Shown in pieces: positions 16,500 to 24,919 of a stretch of DNA of 64,000 bases. Each line of letters opens with the position of its first letter. The stretch's first letter is position 1. The position numbers were made by a program, and so were the translations under genes. The stretch comes from Geomonas azotofigens (lineage in GTDB: Bacteria; Desulfobacterota; Desulfuromonadia; Geobacterales; Geobacteraceae): positions 1-64,000 of the forward strand of contig NZ_JAHLME010000007.1 of NCBI RefSeq assembly GCF_018919395.1, in the 5' to 3' direction. Under the pieces are notes generated by a model. That model was not told where the DNA came from and ran no database searches. It worked only from the letters and a program-made list of their open reading frames with translations.

Positions 16500-18002
16500 A
16501 TGTGTATTCCCTGGAAGAGACACATAGCCGCCGCTTTGCTGCTCATTTGCCTGCCTTTGTTGGTCATCGGCTGCGGTGGCGGCGGAGGCGGCGGTGGCAC
16601 GAGGACAATCTCAGGCGTCGCGACCAAAGGGCCGATCGCCGGGGGGCTGATTTCGGTGTACCGGTTGACCACGGCCGGTGTGCGCGGGGCCCTGCTCGGC
16701 TCCGGAACAACCGGCGCGGACGGCAACTACGCGGTCAAGATCCCGGCCTCCGTTACCGGGCCGCTCGTAGTGACTGTAACCGGCCAGCCAGGCGCCACCT
16801 ACCTGAGCGAGACTACCGGCCAGCAGGTCCCCTTCACGGCAGCTGAGTCCTTCAGCGCCGCCGTGGACAACTTCAACCCGGCTGTCCCCGTCACGGTGAG
16901 CCCGCTCACCGAGGCGGCCTTCGAGAAGCTGCCGCTGATCCTGGCGCAGAAGCCGGGCACCATCACCACCGAGGTGCTGCAGAGCTCGGTCGTCGCCGCC
17001 AACAACCAGGTCGGCGACCTGTTCAACGTCACCGACATCCTGGCGCCCCCGGCCGGCAACGCGGCCTATGTAGCGGCCCTTACCGTCATCGACCAGATGA
17101 TCGTCGACTCCAAGGCAACGGGGTCGGTCACCGATACCACCGCCGTGACGACCATCATCAACCAGGCCGTGGCCGACGTCAGCACGAGCGCTCCCGCCTA
17201 CCAGACCTTCGCGCAGCTGTTCACCATCTCTGCCACAGAGGCCGTGGCGGCCGACCCGTCGCTCACCACCGCGGTGGGGACCCTGACCCAGTCGATCACC
17301 AATCCGCCGGCTGAGCCGAACTTCAGCGACGTAACCGCGCCTTCCGTGGTCACCGGCCTCACCGCTACCACCTACGCGCTCAACGCGACCACCAGCGCCG
17401 TTGTCCTCAACTGGAACCCCTCCACCGACAACATCGCCGTGGCAGGCTACGACATCTACCGCGACGGCGGCAAGGTGGGAAGCTCCACCACGACCAGCTT
17501 CACCGATCCGGCGGTGACCCCCAACGTCACCTACTCCTACACCGTGGTCGCCTTCGACGCGGCCGGCAACTTCGCCGCAGCCAGCGCACCGTTGTCGGTG
17601 AAACCGAACCAGGCGTCGCTCAACGTGACGGTGAGCGGTTCCATCTCCAGCGACCTGCTGTCGCGCCTGGATATCGTGGCGCCCACCGCTCCGACGAGCC
17701 TCGCCGCGGTCACCACCGCCCTTACCGGCACCACCAGCTCGGTGGCCCTGAGCTGGGCCGCCGCGACCGACACCGTCGGCGTGACCGGTTACGAGGTCTA
17801 CCGCGACGGCGTGAAGCTGGCAACCGTCGCCTCGACCAGCTACACCGATCCGTCGGTCACCTCGGCCACCACCTATGCCTACACGGTTAAAGCGTTCGAC
17901 GCGGCAGGGAACCGTTCGGACTTCAGCACAGCACTTTCGGTGACTCCGAACCGCCCGTCCCTCGGGGTAACGGTGAGCGGCCAGGTGAACACCGGACCGT
18001 AA
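16500..18002 (+). CDS. Fibronectin type III lipoprotein, module 1
   Basis: A 500-residue lipoprotein with lipobox VIGC; the lipid-bearing Cys is followed by eight Gly. Residues 35-105 form a carboxypeptidase-regulatory-like beta domain (SGVATKGPIAGG, GTTGADGNYAVKIP). A helical middle part follows, then two fibronectin type III domains (about 280-365 and 397-485) with the shared signature GYxxYRDG and YTVxAFDAAGN. It has no haem motif. It lies between the hexahaem and decahaem genes, so it is probably a surface structural or adhesion partner, for instance a spacer for the decahaem cytochrome or a contact with minerals or other cells (inference). AGAAGGAG supports the ATG start. A homologue is in module 2, none in module 3. 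Confidence 0.85.
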   Translation: MCIPWKRHIAAALLLICLPLLVIGCGGGGGGGGTRTISGVATKGPIAGGLISVYRLTTAGVRGALLGSGTTGADGNYAVKIPASVTGPLVVTVTGQPGATYLSETTGQQVPFTAAESFSAAVDNFNPAVPVTVSPLTEAAFEKLPLILAQKPGTITTEVLQSSVVAANNQVGDLFNVTDILAPPAGNAAYVAALTVIDQMIVDSKATGSVTDTTAVTTIINQAVADVSTSAPAYQTFAQLFTISATEAVAADPSLTTAVGTLTQSITNPPAEPNFSDVTAPSVVTGLTATTYALNATTSAVVLNWNPSTDNIAVAGYDIYRDGGKVGSSTTTSFTDPAVTPNVTYSYTVVAFDAAGNFAAASAPLSVKPNQASLNVTVSGSISSDLLSRLDIVAPTAPTSLAAVTTALTGTTSSVALSWAAATDTVGVTGYEVYRDGVKLATVASTSYTDPSVTSATTYAYTVKAFDAAGNRSDFSTALSVTPNRPSLGVTVSGQVNTGP

Positions 18003-18095
18003 CAGTACCGATGATTCAAGCACAAGGGGGAAAAAACAGAAGTCGGCAGTAGAGATGGAACTATCGGAGCAGTACACAAACAACAGGAGGAAACT

Positions 18096-21000
18096 ATGAT
18101 TGGCAGAAACCTAAGGTACCTCGTAGCACTCGTAGTATGCGTGCTGTTGCCTCTCGCAGGCTGCAGCGGGGGGGGATCCACCACCAAGATCACCAGCAAG
18201 GGCACCGAAGTAACCGTCGGCGGTAAAGTCGACGTTGCCAAGGCTGCCGCCAAGACGGCGTTCCTGTCATCGACCTCGGCCGGTGCAGTCAACCACGTCT
18301 TCGTCTACAACGCCCAGGACGGCGCCCAGCTCGGCACCGCTACCCTCGGCAGCGACGGCAGCTTCTCCGGCCTGACCTTCACCCTGCCGGCCGCCAAGAC
18401 CGTGCTGGTGTTCAAGGCCATCGTGGCCCAGGGTACCTTCCGCTCCCTGGTACCGGTTGACCTGAGCAATCCTCCGACTGCCGGCGGGATCAGCGCAAGC
18501 AACCCGATCAGCATCGTGATCAGCCAGCAGAGCACCGACATCACCACTGCAACGTCGGCCATGCTCGGCCTCTCCGGCCAGCTTGGCGATGCCAACCAGA
18601 CCCTTGCTTCTGTCGGCAAGACCTACACCGACTGTGCGACCCAGGTCGTGAACGCAGGCGGCAGTGTCCTCGCTTACACCAGCACCGGTCTTGCGCTCTC
18701 CGGTACCGTATCCAACGCCAACCTGCTGCCGGCACGCGCCGCATCCACCCTGACCTATGACGACCTGAACAACACCCAGCTGGACGGCCGCGTCATCAGC
18801 GCCTACATCCCGGGCAACAACCCGATCGTCAACTTCCAGGTTGTCAACAAGGCCACCGGTAAAGGGATTTCCGGTCTGAGGACCTTCGCTCTCCACGTGG
18901 CACAGCTGAAGCCCGAAACCGCAGGGAGCAACTCCTACTGGCTCAACTACATCCTGAGCGGCACCAACCCGCGCCCGTCCTCCGACGCGGTCTCCACCTT
19001 CAACTCCACCACCGGCGCCCTCGCTACCCAGGGCTACACCATCATCGACCACGGTGACGGTTCCTACACCGCCATCTTCGGCAAGAACGTCAAGACCGTT
19101 GCCACCGTTCCGTACGACGGCAACCTGATCCACCGTATCGGCATCTCCGTCCGCTCCGTCGCAGTCCCGGGCGTGGTGGGCAAGACCCCGGGCGCCTATG
19201 CCGGCCCGATCAACCCGCAGACCAACGCAGCCACCGCCAACTTCGCAGTTCGCGGCGTGACAAACCTCATCTACGACTTCATCCCGGCCACCGGCGAGAT
19301 GTACACCGTGAACGGCGCCCAGGCATATGCCCGCGACATCGTGACCTCTGACGCCTGCAACCAGTGCCACGACAAGCTCGGCTTCTCCGGCGGCCACTTC
19401 GCTTCCCGTCCGGACACCAAGCTCTGCGTCATGTGCCACACCCCGCAGAACATCGTCGGCACCGACCAGACCACCAACGGCGACTTCACTCCCTTCATCC
19501 ACAAGATCCACATGGGCGAGGAGCTCTCCCCGGCTGAGACCATCCTCGGCGTTTCCACCGCGGAAGTCACCTACCCGCAGGACGTGCGCAACTGCGCAAT
19601 GTGCCACAAGGGCGTCGACGGCAACAACTGGAAGACCAAACCGACCATCAAGGCCTGCGGCTCCTGCCACAGCACCGTCGACTTCGCCTCCCACATGGGC
19701 GGCCAGACCAACGATTCTTCCTGCGCAGGCTGCCATGCCGGCACCACCTCCACCGCAGAGATCGCCACCGCGCATCTCCCGGTACAGGATCCGGACCCGA
19801 CCGCTCCTGAGCTTGGCGGCACCAACACCCATACCTACGCAGGCTACCTCCCGGCAGCAGGCGTGACCGTTCCGGGCGCAGCAGTAATTACCTGGGATGT
19901 GAAGAGCGTACAGCGCGACGGCAACAAGAACCCGTCCATCACCTTCCGCTTCCTGAAGGACGGCCAGCCGGTGGTATTCAACACCTACGCCGCCGGTTCC
20001 GTAACCGAGCTCATGAACGGCTTCACCGGTTCTCCGAGCGCATACTTCGCCTTCGCCGTACCGCAGGACACGCCGGTAGGTGCAACTCCTACCGCTCCGG
20101 CCGACTTCAACGCGACCGCCAGCGCGTACATCAAGAACGTCTGGAACGGCACCACCCCGGGCACCACTGCCACCCTTTCCGCCATCGACGGCAACGGTTA
20201 CTACACCCTGACCGTCAAGAACGTCATCGTTCCTGACACCGCCAAGATGCTGACCGGCGGCATCGGCTACACCTACGGCTCGGCCGCCACTCCGCTCACC
20301 CAGACCGACCTGAGCACCCTGACCGTTCCGGCAACCCTGAAGACCAAGTGGGCCTACAACGCCGGGACCAACGTCGGCGGCCTGATGGTCGTCACCCCGA
20401 ACGTCTGGAAAACCGCTACCGGCTACACCGCACGCCGCACCATCGTCAGCAACGCGAAGTGCAACGCCTGCCACGTTGCCCTCGGCATCGCACCGACCTT
20501 CCACTCCGGCCAGAGGAACGATGCACCGACCTGCGTATTCTGCCACAACGTCAACCGCGTCAACTCCGGCTGGGGCGTCAACACGAAAGACGCCATCCAC
20601 GCCATCCACGCCGGCGCCAAGCGCGTCAACAAGTTCTCCTGGGAAGTCTCCGCAGGCGACAAGTACTGGGAGATCAGCTACCCCGGTTACCTGAGGGATT
20701 GCGAGCAGTGCCACGTAGCAGGCACCTATGACTTCAGCGCTTCCGCATCTGCTGCTGCAGTTACTAGCCTGCTGCCGACCACCGTCGCAACCGGCAACGT
20801 ACCGGCCACCGTGCCGTTCATTTCCACCGGCACCGAAACCGTCCCGGGCACCTACTACGCACCGCAGCTGGTTCCGTTCGCGGGCGCTGCCCTGGGCTCC
20901 GGCTTCAGCTTCACCGGCGCCACCGGCGCCATCACTGAGGCCGCAAACACCACCCTGATCATCTCCCCGATCAGCGCGGCCTGCTACTCCTGCCACGACA

Positions 21001-21164
21001 CCGCACAGGCCAAAGCCCACATGGTGGCCAACGGTGGTTCCATCTACGAGGCACGCAGCACCGCGCTGCTCAAATCTGAGACCTGCCTGGTCTGCCACGG
21101 CACCGCTCAGAACACCCTGAACACCACGGTTCCGACCATCAAGGCCGTACACCGCTGGTGGTAA
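18096..21164 (+). CDS. OmcA/MtrC family decahaem c-type cytochrome, module 1
   Basis: A 1022-residue lipoprotein (lipobox LAGC, then a Ser/Gly spacer) with ten CxxCH motifs: CNQCH near residue 421, then CVMCH, CAMCH, CGSCH, CAGCH, CNACH, CVFCH, CEQCH, CYSCH and CLVCH near 997. They fall into two groups of five, each preceded by a beta-rich domain, which is the architecture of MtrC/OmcA surface reductases. The haem-free N-terminal 400 residues are longer than in Shewanella members. A perfect AGGAGG precedes ATG 18096. It should be displayed on the cell surface and pass electrons to minerals or other acceptors, receiving them from the module's porin complex. Confidence 0.93.
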   Translation: MIGRNLRYLVALVVCVLLPLAGCSGGGSTTKITSKGTEVTVGGKVDVAKAAAKTAFLSSTSAGAVNHVFVYNAQDGAQLGTATLGSDGSFSGLTFTLPAAKTVLVFKAIVAQGTFRSLVPVDLSNPPTAGGISASNPISIVISQQSTDITTATSAMLGLSGQLGDANQTLASVGKTYTDCATQVVNAGGSVLAYTSTGLALSGTVSNANLLPARAASTLTYDDLNNTQLDGRVISAYIPGNNPIVNFQVVNKATGKGISGLRTFALHVAQLKPETAGSNSYWLNYILSGTNPRPSSDAVSTFNSTTGALATQGYTIIDHGDGSYTAIFGKNVKTVATVPYDGNLIHRIGISVRSVAVPGVVGKTPGAYAGPINPQTNAATANFAVRGVTNLIYDFIPATGEMYTVNGAQAYARDIVTSDACNQCHDKLGFSGGHFASRPDTKLCVMCHTPQNIVGTDQTTNGDFTPFIHKIHMGEELSPAETILGVSTAEVTYPQDVRNCAMCHKGVDGNNWKTKPTIKACGSCHSTVDFASHMGGQTNDSSCAGCHAGTTSTAEIATAHLPVQDPDPTAPELGGTNTHTYAGYLPAAGVTVPGAAVITWDVKSVQRDGNKNPSITFRFLKDGQPVVFNTYAAGSVTELMNGFTGSPSAYFAFAVPQDTPVGATPTAPADFNATASAYIKNVWNGTTPGTTATLSAIDGNGYYTLTVKNVIVPDTAKMLTGGIGYTYGSAATPLTQTDLSTLTVPATLKTKWAYNAGTNVGGLMVVTPNVWKTATGYTARRTIVSNAKCNACHVALGIAPTFHSGQRNDAPTCVFCHNVNRVNSGWGVNTKDAIHAIHAGAKRVNKFSWEVSAGDKYWEISYPGYLRDCEQCHVAGTYDFSASASAAAVTSLLPTTVATGNVPATVPFISTGTETVPGTYYAPQLVPFAGAALGSGFSFTGATGAITEAANTTLIISPISAACYSCHDTAQAKAHMVANGGSIYEARSTALLKSETCLVCHGTAQNTLNTTVPTIKAVHRWW

Positions 21165-21181
21165 CCCGATGCATTCCAGAC

Positions 21182-21203
21182 GGGGGAAGGTTCGCCTTCC
21201 CCC
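21182..21203 (+). other. Strong intercistronic hairpin after decahaem gene 1
   Basis: GGGGGAAGG and CCTTCCCCC close a TTCG tetraloop, the most stable loop type. No T run follows, so it is more likely an mRNA-stabilising or partial-termination element than a terminator. A second hairpin (CCCGGGG / CCCCGGG) follows at 21238-21261. Confidence 0.6.
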
Positions 21204-21283
21204 CGATGGGCGCCGGAGAAAGACTTGCAACTGATAACCCGGGGGTGGCGACATCCCCGGGCTATTTCATTCAAGGAGACGCT

Positions 21284-21907
21284 ATGAGAAACGCAGTCAG
21301 GCTGATAATCTTCGCTGCCATCGCGGCGGCCATCGCGGCATGCAACGGCAAGCCCGCCGACCAACCGGCCGGGAAGGTGCAGGCTGAACAAAAGACGGCG
21401 CCGAAGGATGTGGCCGCCGCCCAGGCGCTCGCCACCTCTTTCCTCACCGCCCTGCAGGCGGGGGACAAGGTCAAGATGTACCAGGCCGCGAACCTGACCA
21501 CGGAACAGGTCGCAGCCAGCCGCGACAAGCTGGTCCACATCAAGCAGAACAAGATGACCGACGCCCAGCGACTCGCCTGCGAGCACGTGTTGAAGATCTC
21601 CGGCGACGTCGACTTCTTCGCCGCGAAATTGCGCAAGATCCTAACACCGACCGCAACTATCAAGATCACGCAGACCGCACCGGCCGGGACCCCAGTGTCA
21701 CACCTTGTCCACACCGTTTCCGTTACCTACAGCAGCAAGACCGACGCGGTGCAGGACAAGACCGGGAAGGCGGTCAAGGAACTGAAGCTCCCCATGCAGC
21801 AGTTCGACCACCCGGTTGAGGCCGGGGAGGTCCACGAGTTTGCCTTTACCGGCCCGGAATTCGAGAAGATGGCGAACAAGGATTTTGAAGTGGTTTCCTA
21901 CTTCTGA
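21284..21907 (+). CDS. Hypothetical lipoprotein linked to module 1
   Basis: A 207-residue lipoprotein: the signal RLIIFAAIAAAIAAC ends in a lipobox-like IAAC. The rest is a mixed helical/beta domain (FLTALQAGDKVKMYQAANL, then VTYSSKTDAV and EVHEFAFTGPEFEKM) that may resemble the NTF2-like or DUF4878-type lipoproteins; I cannot assign a family. There are no haem motifs. CAAGGAGAC supports ATG 21284. It follows the decahaem gene in the same direction and ends at a terminator, so it closes module 1. There is no counterpart in modules 2 or 3. Confidence 0.7.
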   Translation: MRNAVRLIIFAAIAAAIAACNGKPADQPAGKVQAEQKTAPKDVAAAQALATSFLTALQAGDKVKMYQAANLTTEQVAASRDKLVHIKQNKMTDAQRLACEHVLKISGDVDFFAAKLRKILTPTATIKITQTAPAGTPVSHLVHTVSVTYSSKTDAVQDKTGKAVKELKLPMQQFDHPVEAGEVHEFAFTGPEFEKMANKDFEVVSYF

Positions 21908-21950
21908 CCCTTCCGTCCGACCCGGTACAGGATAGTCTTGCTGACGAAAA

Positions 21951-21978
21951 AGCCCCGAACGCATCGGGGCTTTTTTTT
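21951..21978 (+). terminator. Rho-independent terminator of module 1
   Basis: The stem AGCCCCGA / TCGGGGCT with a 5-base loop is followed by a long T run. It separates module 1 from the leader of module 2. Confidence 0.92.
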
Positions 21979-22477
21979 GTCTTCGGGGGGTGGATTCGGT
22001 GTCGTTAAAAGTGCAGACAGTCAATGCCCGCGCGGCACTGGCTGAGGAACTGGTGGTTACAGTCACTGAAAAAAGCGTAGCTGTATCATCTGCTATTAGT
22101 CCTGGATAATGCTTTAGGCTGATGAGATTTGTTAGAGGGTTTAAATGATTTTGTTTGGCATCTGCTGGAATAAAAAACTTTTCTGCAGCTTGCACTACAA
22201 AAAAACTGTTGTACGTTTAGCAATAGTCCTAATAGTCAAGCACATCCGAGTGAACCCCCTGTTTGGTTAAATTCATTTAATACATAGCAGCGGTTGGTGT
22301 GCCAGCACGTCTGAAAGTATTCCCGGTTGTTTCCGTTTTGATAAGTAGTTAAGGCTAATTAGCGTGATAGATAAAACCGGCGCCACTTTGTTCGCCAAGG
22401 GCGACGCCGTGACTTGCTCTCAACGCAGCAGCGGATTTCCAGAATACGGTCCACACTACGGAAAAGGAGGGGATGTC
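21979..22477. other. Leader region before cytochrome module 2
   Basis: About 500 bases, GC-poorer than the genes, without a convincing coding frame. Only short islands match the module 1 leader: AGTCAAGCACATCCGAG near 22232, the dyad block at 22299-22324, CAGCGGATTT near 22429, and the last 20 bases with the ribosome binding site. The rest has diverged fully, which makes the islands candidates for conserved regulatory sites. Confidence 0.6.
22299..22324 (+). promoter_or_regulatory. Conserved dyad block upstream of module 2
   Basis: GTGCCAGCACGTC plus AAGTATTCCC, the same pair as at 13858-13884, with one base less between them. Confidence 0.5.
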
Positions 22478-23809
22478 TTGATAAGCCACCAAGAGAAAAG
22501 ATCAGGACGCGAACAACGCAGTCTGCCGAAGATTGCGTGGGTGATGCTGGCCGCGTCGTCGGTGATGCTGGCCCAGCCGGTTATGGCTGCGGACTACACC
22601 ATCACCGGGAGCTCCAACACTTACCTGCGCATGACCAGGTCGATCAACAAGGATGACCTCTACCCGCTTTACGAGTACCTGCGCTTCTCGGTAACCGCGG
22701 CGGAGAAGGACGGCAGCGCCACCTCGCTGCACCTGGGCGCCTGGGGACGCGTCGACCTCGTCGACAAGTCGACCGACCACTACACCGACGGCGACCTGCA
22801 GTACGGTTACCTGAGCTACCAGGCGTCGAAGAACAACCTGGTGGTTAACGCCGGGCGCCAGTTCATCACCGAGGGTGTCGCCACCGAGCGTGTGGACGGC
22901 CTCTATGCGCGCAGCGACTTCGCGGCCGGCATCACGGCGGCGGCCTTCGTCGGTTCGCCGGTGGTGACGACCCCCAACTACAAGGGGGGGGACTTCATCT
23001 ACGGCGGGCGGGTGGCCCAGGGCAAGCCCGGCCTCTACTCGGTCGGCGTGAGCGCCCTCAGAAACGAGAGCGACATCGCGCGCGACCGCGAGGAAGAGGG
23101 GATCGACCTCTGGGTGCATCCGGTGAAGCAGGTTGATCTCACCGGTCGTTCCTCCTACAACTCGATCACCGACGGCTGGATGGAGCATGCCTACACCCTC
23201 TCCGTCGCCCCCATCGACGCGGTGACCCTCAGCGCGGACTTCTCGAGGATCAACTACCAGGATTACTTCTACAACGTGACCACCACGGCCTTTGCCCTCC
23301 AAAACAACGGCGGGCTGCTTGACCCCAGGGAAAAGGTGACCGCGGCCGGCGTCAGCGCAGCCTGGACCCCGGTGAAGAACCTGACCCTCTCGGCCGAGTA
23401 CAAGAACTACGGCTACGAGATTCTCGGCTCCGCGGACTACGTGGGAGGGAAGGTCGCGTACACCACCGCCAACGCCCTTTCGCTTGGGGCCTCCGGGCAC
23501 CGGATGGATGGTTCCAGCGACCGCACCCGCTACTACGACTACCGGCTCTATGCCCTAAAGAAGACGGGCCACGCCGAGTTCGGCGTCGACTTCTACAACG
23601 TCCTCTTCGATCGCCCCATCGACGGCGTGAAGAGCAGCTACGCACTCACCGGCATCGCGGGTTACGAGGTCACCGAAAAGCTCAAGGTAGGTGGGGACAT
23701 CGAGTACTCGCAGAGCCCGGATTTCGACAGGGAGTGGAGAGCGCTCGTGAAAGTTGCCTACGCTTTCGATATGAAGTGTGGCGAAAAGGGGGGCAAGAGT
23801 GAAAAGTAA
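22478..23809 (+). CDS. Outer-membrane porin of cytochrome module 2
   Basis: A 443-residue close paralogue of the module 1 porin (most residues identical, including the signal cleavage region VMAADYTITGSS and the C-terminal strand). Differences are mainly conservative and loop changes, such as an extra Asn-Gly stretch in ALQNNGGLLD. The start is TTG 22478 after AAAAGGAGGGG, in the same context as module 1, with ATGTCTTGA overlapping it. The last 70 bases are nearly the same as in module 1 at DNA level. It overlaps the pentahaem gene by 11 bases. Role inferred: sheath of a second trans-outer-membrane conduit. Confidence 0.8.
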   Translation: MISHQEKRSGREQRSLPKIAWVMLAASSVMLAQPVMAADYTITGSSNTYLRMTRSINKDDLYPLYEYLRFSVTAAEKDGSATSLHLGAWGRVDLVDKSTDHYTDGDLQYGYLSYQASKNNLVVNAGRQFITEGVATERVDGLYARSDFAAGITAAAFVGSPVVTTPNYKGGDFIYGGRVAQGKPGLYSVGVSALRNESDIARDREEEGIDLWVHPVKQVDLTGRSSYNSITDGWMEHAYTLSVAPIDAVTLSADFSRINYQDYFYNVTTTAFALQNNGGLLDPREKVTAAGVSAAWTPVKNLTLSAEYKNYGYEILGSADYVGGKVAYTTANALSLGASGHRMDGSSDRTRYYDYRLYALKKTGHAEFGVDFYNVLFDRPIDGVKSSYALTGIAGYEVTEKLKVGGDIEYSQSPDFDREWRALVKVAYAFDMKCGEKGGKSEK

Positions 23810-24236
23810 AATACTGATTCTGTTGATGGTTCCGCTCATGGCGCTCCTTCTCGTTGCCTGCGCCAACACCAAGAGCGGTGCGCTGATCCACCCTGAGGCG
23901 GTGACCGGTACGCCCAACTGTACCGAGTGCCACACCGATGCCTATGCGGCCATGAACCACCAAGCCGTGGACTTCTTCAAAAAACACAGCGTCTTTGCCA
24001 GCAATGCCAGAAGGGCCTGTGCTTCCTGCCATGCCGAATCCTTCTGCTCCGACTGCCACGCGCACAAGGAGGAGCTCAAACCCAACGTCAAGTTCTCGGA
24101 GGCGGTGGAGAGGAACCTGCCGCACCGCGGCGATTACATGAGTCAGCACAGGATCGACGGCAAGATCAATCCTGCGTCCTGCGCCAAGTGCCACGGACGT
24201 ACCAATAACGAGAGGTGCCTGACATGCCACAAATAA
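23799..24236 (+). CDS. Pentahaem c-type cytochrome lipoprotein, module 2
   Basis: A 145-residue lipoprotein (lipobox LVAC) with the same five CxxCH motifs as its module 1 copy. The mature 125 residues are the same in both copies, while the DNA differs at more than 20 codons, all silent; the signal peptides differ in several residues. GTG 23799 follows AAGGGGGG and lies inside the porin gene. The stop overlaps the next gene by 13 bases. The constraint suggests that this protein docks with a shared partner such as a periplasmic cytochrome (inference). Confidence 0.9.
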   Translation: MKSKILILLMVPLMALLLVACANTKSGALIHPEAVTGTPNCTECHTDAYAAMNHQAVDFFKKHSVFASNARRACASCHAESFCSDCHAHKEELKPNVKFSEAVERNLPHRGDYMSQHRIDGKINPASCAKCHGRTNNERCLTCHK

Positions 24237-24871
24237 CGTCAAAAGTTCTTTCTTTTGCGGTTCTTGGTGCGCTGGCGCTGGCCCTGTCGGGATGCGGGGA
24301 TGCCAACCCGCAGGCGAAGTTCGACCCCGCGTCAGGCAAGCACCCGGCCAACTGGCTCCCGGCCGGCCACAGCGTGGCCGCCGAGGAAGATGTGAACGGC
24401 TGTGCCGAGTGCCATGGCGCCGATCTGACCGGCGGCATCGCCAAGGTCTCCTGCCTCACCTGCCACATCGGCGGCGCCACCTCGGTGCACCCGGTATTGT
24501 GGGGGGGGCTTGCCTATGCGCTGCACGGCGGCTACGCAGGGACCAATGGCACCACTTCCTGCGCCACCGTCCTTTGCCACGGCACCGCCCTCACTGGGGT
24601 GGCCAACTCGGGGCCGGCCTGCACCGACTGCCACATGGCGGGAACGGCGCAGGCCCCGCAGATCCACCAGTGGGGCAAGGTGGGGGCCACCACCGCGGCA
24701 AACATCGCGGGCCACGTCAACTACTTCGAGACAGCACCGAGGATAAGCTTCACGACCTGCCGCAACGCGGTCTGCCACGGCACGACCCTGGCCGGTGTGT
24801 TCGCCAGCGGCCCCTCCTGCATCAAGTTAGGTTGCCACGGCAGCGGGAACCCGCTACCCGCGGAGAACTAG
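24224..24871 (+). CDS. Hexahaem CxxxxCH/CxxCH-type cytochrome lipoprotein, module 2
   Basis: A 215-residue lipoprotein; its first 50 residues are almost the same as in module 1. The haem sites are CAECH, CLTCH, CATVLCH (CX4CH), CTDCH, CRNAVCH (CX4CH) and CIKLGCH (CX4CH). Compared with module 1, sites 2, 4 and 6 differ in spacing while sites 1, 3 and 5 agree. The repeating CHGTxLTGV text (CHGTALTGV, CHGTTLAGV) shows that the protein is built from duplicated two-haem units. ATG 24224 is preferred over GTG 24215 because AGAGGTG precedes it. Confidence 0.85.
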   Translation: MPQITSKVLSFAVLGALALALSGCGDANPQAKFDPASGKHPANWLPAGHSVAAEEDVNGCAECHGADLTGGIAKVSCLTCHIGGATSVHPVLWGGLAYALHGGYAGTNGTTSCATVLCHGTALTGVANSGPACTDCHMAGTAQAPQIHQWGKVGATTAANIAGHVNYFETAPRISFTTCRNAVCHGTTLAGVFASGPSCIKLGCHGSGNPLPAEN

Positions 24872-24919
24872 CGAGAAGGCGCGATCATTTTCCTGACTCT
24901 AGTAGAAGGAGAAAATAAT

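Noticed and set aside
18267-21254. 995-codon minus-strand frame opposite decahaem gene 1
   Set aside because: Shadow of the high-GC plus-strand gene; the opposite strand has ten CxxCH motifs, a lipobox and a perfect ribosome binding site.
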